From assembly GCA_021234155.1 (NCBI GenBank), contig JAJEKV010000110.1, positions 2,698,338 to 2,762,337 on the forward strand: DNA of 64,000 bases, read 5' to 3'. Numbering within the stretch: position 1 is the stretch's first letter; every line of letters begins with the position of its first letter. This document shows, piece after piece, positions 39,885 to 51,000 of the stretch. The notes beneath the pieces are model-generated. The model did no database searches, was not told the origin of the DNA, and was given only the letters and a program-made list of their open reading frames with translations. This DNA is from Isoetes taiwanensis. Lineage: Eukaryota; Streptophyta; Lycopodiopsida; Isoetales; Isoetaceae. The translations under genes and the position numbers were made by a program.

Positions 39885-39910
39885 CCAGCAACGCTGGACT
39901 CCATTTCTAG
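39885..39910 (+). mobile_element. Second Helitron 3' terminus
   Basis: Hairpin CCAGC-AAC-GCTGG (39885-39897), then ACTCCATTT and CTAG ending at 39910, followed by T. Same loop and spacing as the end at 34652; two stem pairs differ by compensation (G-C to A-T). Confidence 0.7.
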
Positions 39911-40459
39911 TGTAACTATAAAGATGTGCAATGTTTACAATTGAATTGGGATGCCATTAACCACTCAATCATATTGACCAGTATGTGTCTGATTCTAATT
40001 ACTTTTTTGTGTCCCCTTATATCAAGTGTAGTATGGCAGCTTTATTTATATTGACAAATGTCTACCTTCTTGGCCTTTATACTTCGTTATTACGGACATC
40101 CCCTATGGTTTCTAGTTGCATGATAGAAGAGGGGATGACAAGCCCTTCATGTATGCAAAGTTTATGCTTTTTCTAGTAGATTTGTCAAACTAACCACTGC
40201 CCTGACACGCAAGATTAGTTATGAGCCTCAATCAGGTAAGGAGTGTGTAGATCTTCTATATGCATATACCAACTAGACTAATGGATTTTCTTTTGCAGAC
40301 TGAAGACAAACATTAGGGGCCATGGTAGTGGTGCCACAGACTGGTCAACGTGTGGAGTAAGTACACATTGAATACTCTAATATGGACAATAAGGTAGCAT
40401 CTTGCACTACAATACAGCTAGAATGAATCTAAAACATGCAATTTAATGCCCAGTTGTGT
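39911..40459. other. No gene identified
   Basis: AT-rich. A short exon-like piece with acceptor TTTTGCAG at 40299 and donor GGA|GTAAGT at about 40358 may belong to the pseudogene on its right. Nothing else is recognised. Confidence 0.3.
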
Positions 40460-41110
40460 TGCAGAAGCTAACTGATTCAACTCACCAGTGAAGGATTGTG
40501 ACCCCATATCAAAAACCTTTGGTTAATACACTCATAGAAATGTTCTCACAACCCAGTGGTTGGGTTGTTGATGCTTTCTCTGGATGAGGCACCACTATGG
40601 CTTGTGCCATGAATAAGGACCAGAATTGTGTGGTCATTGACCTTGATAAAGGTTATGTCAAATTCATCAAGTCAAGAATAAATTCCCTATAGAACTTGTC
40701 CGACCGGAATCAAGAATTAGATACCCGGGGGGGAGGGCAGATGGTCTTCCAAAGCATACCAGCCCTGAACCTCACCCTTCTTTAACATGGAACATAGATG
40801 ACCCTGTTGAGTTTGCTAAGCTTATTCCTTCTGAAGAGATCAAGAGAACAGAAGACGAACCTGCAAATGATATTGGTCCTTAATGTCCTGGGCCTCGTCA
40901 TTTAGGTCCACATTTTAACTTGAACCACATATTAGAGATTACTATACCCAATAACAAGTTTGTTATGAATGTTTTGAAATTTGCATTTGACAGTACATAT
41001 GTTATGGTCGATAGGTAGCGGCCATTTTCCACTGACAACCCACCAGCACAGCTTCAATTTCTAGCAAATTCTCTAATTCTACATGAAATTGGCATTATTA
41101 AGTCCTAACA
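40460..41110 (+). pseudogene. Decayed DNA-methylase-like pseudogene
   Basis: After an acceptor-like TTGCAG at 40464 the frame reads KLTDSTHQ-stop-RIVTPYQKP and then FSQPSGWVVDAFSG-stop-GTTMACAMNKD and CVVIDLDKGYVKFIKSRI. This follows the AdoMet-binding order of N6-adenine/N4-cytosine DNA methylases (D-x-F-x-G-x-G-T-T, then an acidic residue after a hydrophobic strand). Both stops are TGA. A shifted frame then gives GLPKHTSPEPHPSLTWNIDD and KLIPSEEIKRTEDEPANDIG. No DPPY-type motif was found. Whether the source was a host gene or a TE-borne methylase is unknown. Confidence 0.4.
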
Positions 41111-43441
41111 CTGCTCAATTTCGCACAATTGGAGCCCATTTGGAATAACAACCACATGCTTGGTTTCTCTTTGGTTCTGTTTCTGCACTAGATACTATAG
41201 AGCTGTAGCAAAATTTAAGAAATTAGGCGTTTTTTTAATTTCAATGTCACTATCTATATCCGGATCATTCTTCTGAGATCCAGCCTAAGTACGCGGCCTT
41301 TCTCGATGATTTTGTAATCAATGCATTATCTATTGACCCAAACTATTTGATTTCATAGATATATGCAACTGTACACTTTAATTGAATGTTGAATTCAAGC
41401 ATTGACTCTATCAAAGGATAAAAACTTAAAGGGTTTCCAACATTGGTCTGACGAACCATTACAAATTTTAAATACCCAATTCCCGAGTTCTGAGTTGTTG
41501 TGACATCACAACTCAATCGTGATAGAGCCATTTGGTTTGCAGGACTTCTCTGTAAACTGCAATTCACGGACAATATACTGAAACTAGCACTACATAAGAG
41601 AAATATATGGTTTGATGAATCTAATGATAGGATTATGTTCAAAACTAGTCAGAAAACCAACTAAAAACAAAGGCCAAAAAGAAGGCAAACTTGAGAGCTC
41701 GGATGTGGCAAGGAGAAGAGGAAAAAGAATAAAGAATTGATAGCGTGGAAATGAAAAGTCTACTGTCACTGAAGGAGTAGGAAAGAAGGGGAAGAAGAAG
41801 AGTAGCAAATCAATGATCAGAGGGCTCTTGCCTTAGCCCAGAACATTAAGGCCGATAATGTCCTCTGATGAGGAGGCGTTATGGCCATGGCAAAGCATTC
41901 CACGTGACCACCTAGGCCATTTCCCCTGGGCCATAATGCCTCATTAGAAGACATTATGTAGCTCATCTAATATGGATAAAGGAAGCAAAAAAAAAATAAA
42001 TGATGATGAGGAACAACCTTTCTTATTAAAAAGTTCCTTTAGACGAATAAAATGATGTTGAAAATTTTCAAAAATATATTATTTCCTAACTACCTCTTTT
42101 AATAAATTATTTTTATCCTCACTTTAAAGCAAAAACAAAAAACAAAAGTTGGAGCGTCATCTTGTTCAAAACAAAAATGCAGTCTGCATTTCCATAAGGG
42201 GCAAAAATAACATCTTTTTCTAACATGTCGCACATACTTACAGATTGTGTTCTCATGTACTAGCTGCCGCAGCATATATCCTTCAGTAGTACAGGCTTGG
42301 AAAAGCTTTAAATATAATATGATCGATCTATCGTGGAATGCAATGATAAGAAGATGTAGCATGAAGGATGAGCCTCGAGACATTTAATCTGAAGTAGCCT
42401 ACCCTGTTTCTTTGAACTATTTGTTACATATAAATTGTTTTTGGATTGCAGTTAAAGCCACCAAGAAATTTATAGTGATTACCATATGTGGGTCTGATCG
42501 TCCACTGCTCACGACTGCGTTTAAAGGAAAAAGCAATCTGCTTACAGGCGATAGAATGAATTGAGAAATAAGTAAGTAGTGGTCTTATTCCATGCGTCCT
42601 TACTCATGCGTTTGTATGCTTAAAATGGACTTCTTAAATTCCCACCTTCCTGCAGTCGTGGATCAAGATCATGAACTGTTAGGCTATTTCATTGCATTGT
42701 GAGACAGAAGAAATCATGAGCATGATGGTATACAGGAGCTTGAAATCGGCAGACCACACAAACCGTGAAACTGTAAATTTTCTTATGCATAGCTTGAAGC
42801 ATTAACATACATTAATCTTCTACTTTTCATAGGACGAGTCTTTGGATTATGATGGCCTTGATGATGATTGAACATGACAAACAACAAGCACCAGATTTTC
42901 AGCTAGAACTCATTAGTTTTTCCCATTTGCTCAACAGTGTCAGCTGAGGCAACGCAACATCATGGCAGAGATATACTTAGGCATAGAACGGTTTTCCTTG
43001 TATATTTAATTGTTATGTTCTGTATTTACCTCATTCATCTGCTGTTGTTCATTGTATGCCACTATAACTCATTCACCAAATGCCATCATCGCTAGGTAGC
43101 CATCAGTACGCTATTATTATCTCCATTAACTTATAATTGCCAATCGTGTACCAAATTGTTAGGCACCCATCAGCAAATTCTTGGTTGGTCTCGAAAATGA
43201 GAATATTGTGCCCTCGAAGGTTTCACATGAAATCATCAGAACAAATAATCTAATAGAATCATATGACCTTATAGTTCATATCTACTTCTGTATGGTCATC
43301 TTTATAGATCAATGTAATTGCAATATGCGTAAATAATGAGAGCTCTTTAATTTATATGCAATGCTAGGTACTTTGCTAGTAGAATATGATATTATATTGT
43401 ACATAGAGAACTTTCTAAGAACATTAGGCTGAAATCAAATT
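41111..43441. other. Intergenic, decayed repeats
   Basis: No coding region supported. It contains an imperfect inverted repeat at 41855-41957 and otherwise AT-rich sequence without recognisable elements. Short open frames on the minus strand (41343-41808, 42099-42383) show no domain. Confidence 0.4.
41855..41957. repeat. Fold-back inverted repeat
   Basis: ATAATGTCCTCTGATGAGG..GTTATGGCC on the left matches GGCCATAATGCC..CATTAGAAGACATTAT on the right over about 32 bp. Differences are mostly transitions plus a 2-3-bp indel; the loop is about 40 bp. Probably a MITE-like fold-back remnant. Confidence 0.6.
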
Positions 43442-44270
43442 TCATATGACCTTTCTGCAGACCTTTGCAATCTTGTAGAAAACTCCAGCCTTACAAAGGT
43501 AACCATCTTTAGGAGCACAATGCTCATCAGAGCTGCAGATGCAAAGCCCTTCTAATGCACAATACTTCTTCATGATAGAAACACCTCTACCTCCTCTTTC
43601 ACTAATCCCAAGAATTGCATCAGACCACTCACTAGAGAAAAGACCCTGGGGATCCATCCTCTTCTTCACTTCAAGAAACTTAGCAATGTCCCCTACTTTA
43701 GATCCCATATCCTCAAATGCAAAATCTCTGTTCTTCCCCCAATGAGGAATTCCCTTATACTTCTTGAGCAGCATTTGTTCTAATTCTTCAATCCCATCCT
43801 CATCCAACCTTGGGGTGTTTCTGTGGCGATTTCTGAAAAATGGCATATCAATGGCTACTGAATCCGTTGGAGTCCCAAGGTAGGCACTTGATCCTTTAAC
43901 AAATCTCATTACTGTCCCTCCATAGAGATTTGTCCCACATTGCTTCTGCGGATTCTTGTCTCGGAGTTTCTTGATGTCACGGATTACTAGTTTGATCTTT
44001 GAAAATGGAACGAAAATGGCTGCTTCAAAGTAGATCTGGCCTGGCAATTCTGGATCCCAAGGACATGTCATTATGTCACCTGATGGCAAGAAGGAAATGT
44101 TCTGGCATCCTCCTCCTGTTTGCATCAGGTGGTTGAATCCCACTACTGGGTAACCTTTAAAGGTATTATTTTCGTTCACTAACCCATCTCCTCCTGCTAC
44201 TCGATTGGCGGTGTTGTTCAGGGATATAGCACAAACTGCTGAAGAATTCCCAGATGCCATCAATTGTTCA
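43442..44270 (-). pseudogene. GulLO: L-gulonolactone-oxidase-like gene, exon 2 (main part)
   Basis: Minus-strand exon coding the C-terminal half: QLMASGNSSAVCAISLNN, then the ALO domain (GQIYFEAAIFVPFSKIKLVI, RFVKGSSAYLGTPTDSVAID, GIPHWGKNRDFAFEDMGSKV, KRMDPQGLFSSEWSDAILG) and a cysteine-rich tail. GIPHWGKN is the substrate-side motif of aldonolactone oxidoreductases, which oxidise lactones in ascorbate-type metabolism. The stop is at 43442. The exon's own 5' edge and splice acceptor are gone here, because an LTR element abuts it at 44271; a 133-bp duplicate of its start with the acceptor remains at 45990-46123. Confidence 0.85.
44138..44270 (-). repeat. 133-bp exon-2 duplication, left copy
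   Basis: Identical by eye to 45990-46122. The two copies flank the LTR element, so 133 bp of exon 2 is duplicated around it, far more than the 5 bp usual for LTR elements. Confidence 0.9.
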
Positions 44271-44271
44271 A

Positions 44272-44471
44272 TCTCACAAATATGAATAGCGGAAGCATAT
44301 ATTGATCTGAATGACTGAAATAGCCCCAGCCTTGGCTTATACATTTATAGGATGGATTATGAAGAGGTGTGTCTGATCATAGAGATGTGTCTCTTGGAGA
44401 GATGACCATTCAGCCCAAAGGGCATGCCACATCATCGATCCACACCAAGAGGTGCAAGATCATCCTCAACA
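44272..44471 (-). repeat. 3' LTR of gag-only element
   Basis: 200 bp; partner at 45790-45989, apparently identical by eye. Confidence 0.9.
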
Positions 44472-44650
44472 CCCTCCCATGATCTAACATCTCTATAATA
44501 TAACATATCTAATATATGATCTAAGACCCAATGACCAGATAAGATTGTTGATTCTTCCAATCAACTTGTCTCCCAGTTCGGCGATTGTCTGCTTGGAGTC
44601 CCAATCACCCTTTAGTGACTTCTTCTTATCTGCATTCATAGACCTTAGTT

Positions 44651-45477
44651 CTAGAAACCTAAGTCTTCGTCATCTTCAATTATAGCAGTAAAGCTCTTGT
44701 GTTCAGGTTCTTTAGATTTTGATTCATCATTTTTCTTCTTTCGACAATCTCGTGCCCAATGGCCAGCTTTTGCACAATAGCGGCATTTTCCTGGTTTTCT
44801 TTCTGCCATATTGCTAGTGCCATCATTTTGTTCTTCACTTTCTCCTTGTTTATCCTTTCCCTTAGCAAACATTGCCACAGAGGAAAGATCTTGCTTTTCA
44901 TAATTTGCTCTTCTTCCAATAAAGAGGCAATAATCAGCGCTCAAAAAGTAAGATGTTCTACAACTGGAGAGTGGTTACAAAGATTACCGAAAGAAGGTGG
45001 AAGACTTTGAAATAAGATTGCTTTCGCATCATCTTCCTCTACTCTTGCGTTGATCCCGGCTAATTGATTCAGAATGGATCTTAACTCGTTTAGATGTTCA
45101 GCAAGGCTTTCTCCTTCATCCATTCGAATTTCAAATAGTTTTCTCTTTAGAAGTACCTTTGAATGCTTGATTTGCGCTCCAAAGATTTGGTCGAGAGCAT
45201 TCCAGATATCTCTTGCAGATTTGGAGAAATCCACATGGTGAATTTGCGAGTCTCCTAATCCCAATCCAATCATGGCCATAGCTTTCTTGTTCTTTAATTC
45301 CCATTTCACAAGCTCGGCAGCATCACTTGGTTTCTTCTCAGAACCATCGACGACTCCAAATAAATCTTTCTCGATTAGATGGAACTTCATCTTGACTTGC
45401 CAAGTGTGGAAGTTTTCGCCGTTGAATTTTTCGATTACAACATATTTACCCTTGGATAGAGTGTCCATGGTTTCCAA
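44651..45477 (-). pseudogene. Copia-type gag with zinc knuckle (one frameshift)
   Basis: Starts METMDTLSKGKYVVIEKF at 45477 with the usual Copia gag opening (NGENFHTWQVKMKFHLIEKD), continues with DIWNALDQIF and LAEHLNELRSILNQLAG (UBN2-type gag domain) to 44941. The frame then shifts and goes on with DYCLFIGRRANYEKQ and the CCHC knuckle CRYCAKAGHWARDC to 44651. Gag forms the particle that packages element RNA. With the shift around 44941 only the N-terminal capsid part is made in frame. Confidence 0.85.
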
Positions 45478-45789
45478 TGATATTTAATGGTTTATTAAAC
45501 CAATACTTTTAGTAAAATATCAAAATGTTAACAAAACCTATAAATGGCATGAGAAATGCCACGTTTAATTAAGTTTTCGACCACAAAAGAAGGGGAGCAA
45601 ATGACTAAAACGGAACTGGCTGGGCGTTTCTTTGGGCGACTACGATTTTCGTCGGGTGCAATCAGAGGTTGATCGCCCTCCCAGGTTTAGAAGATTTCGA
45701 ATCTTTTACATTTCTTCTGATTTGATTTCTTCCTTTGTCGAATCTCCTTCTTGTATGCCCAAGATTTCAAGCCTGAGGCTCTGATACCA

Positions 45790-45989
45790 TCTCACAAATA
45801 TGAATAGCGGAAGCATATATTGATCTGAATGACTGAAATAGCCCCAGCCTTGGCTTATACATTTATAGGATGGATTATGAAGAGGTGTGTCTGATCATAG
45901 AGATGTGTCTCTTGGAGAGATGACCATTCAGCCCAAAGGGCATGCCACATCATCGATCCACACCAAGAGGTGCAAGATCATCCTCAACA
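45790..45989 (-). repeat. 5' LTR of gag-only element
   Basis: 200 bp, starting TGTTGAGGATGATC on the minus strand; primer-binding site adjacent. Confidence 0.9.
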
Positions 45990-46123
45990 TCCCACTACTG
46001 GGTAACCTTTAAAGGTATTATTTTCGTTCACTAACCCATCTCCTCCTGCTACTCGATTGGCGGTGTTGTTCAGGGATATAGCACAAACTGCTGAAGAATT
46101 CCCAGATGCCATCAATTGTTCAC
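45990..46123 (-). repeat. GulLO exon-2 start, right copy with splice acceptor
   Basis: Preceded on the minus strand by GGGCCTTCAG (acceptor AG at 46125-46124), then GTGAACAATTGATGGCATC. Holds the first 133 bp of exon 2, then runs into the 5' LTR. Confidence 0.85.
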
Positions 46124-46315
46124 CTGAAGGCCCAACACATCACTTAATTCTAATTTTTGAATGTACTCCAGCGCTAAGCAATGAAATGAAGTGAAGTGCG
46201 TTTTTAAGGTCATGCCATCATTTGGCAACATCCATGACACCACAAAAAAAGAAAAAAAGGAAGCAAATCTACAAACAAAATTGTAAAAAAGCACTGATAA
46301 ACTGCTTTGCTTACC

Positions 46316-47233
46316 TATACTTCTCCAGTATTTGACAGAAGATCCAAGTCGGGGAGTGTAGTTTATGTTCCTGCCATTACCAGGAGTGCTGACAGGAACC
46401 TTTTTGCTGAGAGTAAGAATAAGCCTGCCTTGGCTTATATGCCAATTAATCTCACCAAACTCATAGTTTGTTGCAATCTCAATGATATCATCTTCCAAGG
46501 TGCTGTCATTCTTCGCTTGCTTCACAACAGATCGTTTGAACATGGGTTCTACGGCCAAGGTAACTTGAGATATAGCACCAAGAACTCCAAGTGACAATTT
46601 TGCAGCATTCAAATCCTGGTCGGAGGCAGAAAGCTTGATGAGCTTAGCATATCCTTGAGATTTATTGGCAGGGACAACTATGGTGACACCCATGACATAC
46701 TCATAAATAGACCCTCCTCTGCCATGGAGGCTACTGCCATGAGCTCCAGTACTGATCACACCTCCAACAGAGATTCCATTGAAAAAGGGAGTTACTGGAA
46801 AAGCGAGATCTTCCTCTGCAAGCTTGCCAAGCAACTCGCTAAGCTGAACTCCAGCATCCACTGTAACAGTCATTGTATTTTTGTCAATGCCGATTCTCGA
46901 ATCATATTTACTAGTGCTGATTAAAACGCCAGATTTGCCTCTAGCGCATGCAACCTTAGGTATACTGTGAGAAAACTTGCTTACCACTTTGATGCTTTGG
47001 TTTCTTCTCACTGCATTTGCCACAGCATCAATCAGCTCTTGCTCAGTTGTGGGATAAACCACCTTTGCAACTTTGCAAGGTTTTCTATCTGTCCACAACC
47101 CTTGGAAATTGTTGAGTATACATGTTTTGCTTCCAGACTTGCATTGAATTGGATCCATTCCAGATCCATGAAGACCTATGAACTGAATCGAGACAAAGAT
47201 CATGAATATCAGCCATTGTAGTGATTTGTTCAT
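46316..47233 (-). CDS. GulLO: L-gulonolactone-oxidase-like gene, exon 1
   Basis: ATG at 47233; a hydrophobic start (LQWLIFMIFVSIQFIGLHG) looks like a signal peptide, so the enzyme would be secreted or enter the endomembrane system. The FAD-binding PCMH domain follows: VVYPTTEQELIDAVANAV, VVSKFSHSIPKVAC, VDAGVQLSELLGKLAEEDL, GGVISTGAHGSSLHGRGG. Exon 1 ends ATA-G|GTAAGC at 46315, and in-phase splicing to the acceptor at 46125 would give YWRSIGEQLMASG. The exon itself is intact. Because exon 2 is split by the gag-only element, a normal full-length product looks unlikely unless the insertion is spliced out. Confidence 0.9.
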
Positions 47234-48083
47234 CCTTAATGTCGTACTTGTTTATCCTTGAAAACGGATCTCGTGCTTCATCGCTACCCAAAAGTTGTGG
47301 CATTCTGATAGCAGGGGCATTTTATTAAAAGAAACGGATCTCGTGCTCCATCGTTGGCATTTTGATAACAGGGGCATTTAACAGGGGGCATTTTAACCCT
47401 TGGGTTTTTTCCCAAAGACCATGGGTTTAAAGGATGCTGCACGAGAAGACAAAAAAATGCAGACAACCCTATCCCACATTAACCCCCACCCCACACCACA
47501 CCACCACTTGTCTTGTGTTTCCAAACAAGTATAATTGTGATAGAAATATGCTTTTAAAATGGATTTGGCCAGTGCCCTATTCTAACCATGCCATCGGATT
47601 TGGTGAAGCTGCATCCAAAGCCACCTCCATTGTTTTCAGGTGATGTCTTGCTGGTTGTGGCGCCTTGCTTCATCTGTTCTGACACCATTTTCTAGCATCA
47701 AGCTTTGCCTCTGCGGCCGCACCATCCACTTTAGGGAAGGTCACCGACATAATCATGCTCCCCAAATCACGGAGTCCCTCAGCAGCAGCAGATGACATCC
47801 AAATGTGGTCAGATTCAAGATGGCAAAGAGCAGCAGCTATGGCAGAGTCATGAACAACAGCGGCAAGCATGGTGGAATCTATGAGCGGGAACCCACCAAC
47901 ATATAGCCATGGCCTGCCGTATATATAAGCCGAATCTTCGTTATTTTGTGTGCTCGAATTTGCTTGACTGATGTCTTTACCAAAGCCTCTGAACAAGCTT
48001 TACAACGAGCTAAAAAACGTCAAAAACGGAGTTAGAGTGCAGGTGTTATGCTGAAAAGTGTATGCTAGCAGCATCGGGCGCCT

Positions 48084-48107
48084 CAAATTGGGTGGCTGCC
48101 CAATTTG
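48084..48107. repeat. Hairpin CAAATTGGG/CCCAATTTG
   Basis: Perfect 9-bp stem around loop TGGCTG. Confidence 0.75.
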
Positions 48108-48259
48108 GAGCACCATTTGTATGATGAGTAGACTAGATGCCTCAAGTTTAGTCCCTCGATTATGGACGAGGGAGTGGACATACATGTGAAGAAAAATGGA
48201 TTTGTGACTTTATGACTTGGTAGTGACTTTGCCTGCGACCATCTCTTGCTAGAACGTCC

Positions 48260-48287
48260 CTCAAACTGGGTGGGCACCCAATTTGAG
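48260..48287. repeat. Hairpin CTCAAACTGGGTG/CACCCAATTTGAG
   Basis: 13-bp stem with one C-A mismatch and a 2-base gap. Same core as 48084-48107, 176 bp away; together they look like degraded ends of a small fold-back element. Confidence 0.7.
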
Positions 48288-48935
48288 CCGCCAATGTTGT
48301 CAACTAAAGTATATTTATAGTCAGAGTAATGTATTTTGAGATTTTACTGAAAGATGAATTATATTTTATGTAGGGCAGGCACTGGTGAGAACACAACGAA
48401 CTGTCAAGAAGTGTAAACTTGGGTCTGACATTGTGAACATTTCGGAGTAAAACATTGTCGAAATGTTATTTTACTCTTATATTTACATTATATTGTACTG
48501 CTACTTTGGGCTTCTTCTGATAAAGATTACATTGTTATGTATTTTGTATATTTTTTAGGTGCTACTTGATTCATGAGGTTGTAATTGTTGTTCCTTATAC
48601 AATATTGTTGTATAACTTCGGTCACATTGGGCATCCACCTAACTTGACATCCCTCTAGTGCCTACAGTTCCGTATTATTTTTTAGGGTTCCGTTTAATGG
48701 ACATCACATCCTAAAGTACAACTTTTCCTCACTTTATCTAGTCTTTCCCACTTTTTTTCTACATATTATAGTATATTTTGAACATTTGGTGGTGATTTCG
48801 GATCAAAATGGACGGGTGCAAAGTCCAAATATAACGAAACAGGTCTTCAATAGTAGCAAATATTGAAAATTGGTCGCTTATGTTTTGTTGTTGGTTGCTG
48901 ATTAAAGGATTTGTCGTAAATCTTAGTCTAATATT

Positions 48936-50307
48936 TGATAAATTACAGAGACAGACAAAATAATAACCCAATGGAGAATTGTATTGACGAATATATATGA
49001 TCAGTGACAAGCCCCACTGTAGCTATATGAACAGACAAAAAATGAACAGTTACTACTGAATGTTGTGACTCTTTCGACCTATATTTGCTAGATCATCAAT
49101 CTGGGAAGGATGCCAGATCATCCTTTCCAACACTTCCCCTTGATCTGCATCCAATCAAGCGTCTTAGAAGTTTTCGATCTGCTCCTCCTTGCTCTGCAAT
49201 CCATGTTTCAATTGTGCATCAGAAAAGGTTTCTTCTGGTTCACGTGAACTAATCTACAAGGGAACAAATCGATGATGATTCTAGCAGCAACAACATCCAT
49301 GCAACTTAATGCATGGTCTTCAACCTTCCTCCTCCTTTTGCTTTAGATTTGTGGGTTTCATCTCCAGTAGCTATCTCTTCATAACTCACAATTGATTACA
49401 AGAAATTATGAAGACATGAATCTGGCAAGGGATTGTATATTCCTCGCATGTTTGCAGATGCCTGGGATTCATATAGTAGAATAGCGATGGAATTGGATAA
49501 TGAAGAAGGAAATATTAACATCTCAAAACTGAACCCCATGATTCTCGCAGCCTCGACACTGGTATCCTCCATCTTATTGCCCACGAATTTGCTTAGGTTA
49601 CAATATGGGCCCTGATACCATGATAAATTATAGAGAATAATAACCCAATGGAGAATTGTATTGACGAATATATATGATCAGTGACAAGCCCCACTGTAGC
49701 TATATGAACAGACAAAAAATGAACAGTTACTACTGAATGTTGTGACTCTTTCGACCTATATTTGCTAGATCATCAATCGGGGAAGGATGCCAGATCATCC
49801 TTTCCAACACTTCCCCTTGATCTGCATCCAATCAAGCGTCTTAGAAGTTTTCGATCTGCTCCTCCTTGCTCTGCAATCCATGTTTCAATTGTGCATCAGA
49901 AAAGGTTTCTTCCGGGTTCACGGAACTAATCTACAAGGGAACAAATCGATGATGATTCTAGCAGCAACAACATCCATGCAACTTAATGCATGGTCTTCAA
50001 CCTTCCTCCTCCTTTTGCTTTAGATTTGTGGGTTTCATCTCCAGTAGCTATCTCTAGGTATCCTCCATCTTATTGCCCACGAATTTGCTTAGGTTACAAT
50101 ATGGGCCCTGATACCATGATAAATTATAGAGAATAATAACCCAATGGAGAATTGTATTGATGAATATATATGATCAATGGACAAGCCCCACTGTAGCTAT
50201 ATGAACAGACAAAAAATGAATGGTTACTACTGTAACGTGGTGACTCTTTAGACCTGTGTTTGCCAGATCATTGATCCGGTAAGGATGCCAGATCATCCTT
50301 TCCAACA
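48936..50307 (-). mobile_element. Miniature LTR element (TRIM), LTR-int-LTR-int-LTR
   Basis: Three LTR copies of about 190 bp at 48936-49132, 49621-49809 and 50117-50307, which on the minus strand start TGTTGGAAAGGATG and end TTTATCA. Each internal side shows TGGTATCAGGGCCC (primer site) and AAGGGGAAG (polypurine). Internal regions are 488 and 307 bp, the second with a deletion, and have no gene. Outer flanks are ATATT and GTATT, a 5-bp duplication with one mismatch. Confidence 0.85.
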
Positions 50308-50770
50308 GTATTTATTTAGCGTCCGCGGGGCCGGATGTTCCCAAGTGGCGTAAGTTACCGGTTCGCCAAGCTTAACCCCAAACCGGGTTACCGCGTGATG
50401 GTGGAGATCGCAGAGACCCGGCAGAGCATTGATTGTTTCGCGGGTTCGCCCAGCGCGAACCCACGGCGGGGCCTATGCATATGGCGGCGGGGCGACGGGC
50501 AGACGCGCAGATCGGGCATTGATTGCGCCCAGCATATGGGCGAGGAATCCGACGGAAGCCCGGCATGCATCGATTCCTCTCCGGTTTTGGTTTTAGAATT
50601 TCTCGTATCACCCCATAAAACTATCAAGATTCTTCTCCAGGGTCTGTTTTTGCTCGCAAATCGCCCGCATTGTCTTTTTTTCGCCCGGATGCTCCGGTTT
50701 GTTTGCCACGTTAGAAACCTTTACATTTTTTCCTTTCCAAGATGATTTTGGGGTTTTAATCCAAAGGTAT
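50308..50770. other. GC-rich segment upstream of GRF exon
   Basis: From GCGTCCGCGGGGCC (50319) the base composition turns GC-rich to about 50590. It has the palindrome GGGTTCGC-ccagc-GCGAACCC near 50443. The start resembles CGTCCACGGAGACC beside the (GGAA)n tail at 6046, so part may be another copy of that repeat family in minus orientation. The stretch 50600-50767 is plausible GRF 5' UTR with a donor AAAG|GTATGT near 50767. Confidence 0.4.
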
Positions 50771-51000
50771 GTGGCAACATGTTCTTCGTCGGGATTTTTT
50801 TTTCTAGCACTTTTATCCTGATTCCGTCATAGAATGCAGATTAAATGCTTTGTTTTGTTGAGTAGATTTTCTATAGCAAAGAAATTTTTGAGTTCTCTAT
50901 TCTTTGATTAATGGGTTCTTTGGATCTGTGGTTGTCCGTAGAAATATCAATATTTCTGTCCCTGATCAGGCAAAAACTGACTGTTTTATTTTTTAACAGG

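Larger units (their letters stand above)
44272..45989 (-). mobile_element. Short LTR retroelement with gag only (TR-GAG type)
   Basis: 200-bp LTRs at 44272-44471 and 45790-45989. On the minus strand they begin TGTTGAGGATGATC and end TTTGTGAGA. The primer-binding site TGGTATCAGAGC follows the 5' LTR (45789-45778), and GGGAGGG precedes the 3' LTR. Internal sequence is 1.3 kb and holds a gag gene but no protease, integrase or RT. This matches the gag-only non-autonomous Copia relatives described in plants as TR-GAG. It interrupts exon 2 of the GulLO-like gene. Confidence 0.85.
47234..48935. other. Upstream/intergenic region
   Basis: Likely holds the GulLO-like promoter, but no clear TATA box stands out. 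Two near-identical stretches at about 47262-47320 and 47329-47385 share GAAACGGATCTCGTGC and CAGGGGCATTT. A 108-codon minus frame (47996-47670) and others show no domain. Two hairpins with CCCAATTTG lie at 48084-48107 and 48260-48287. Confidence 0.4.

Noticed and set aside
44272-44344. Start of the GulLO-like protein at 44344
   Set aside because: Those codons lie in the LTR; the true exon begins at GTGAACAATTG and needs the acceptor now at 46125.
47670-47996. 108-codon minus-strand frame as a gene
   Set aside because: No domain, no supporting splice sites, and composition like the surrounding intergenic DNA.
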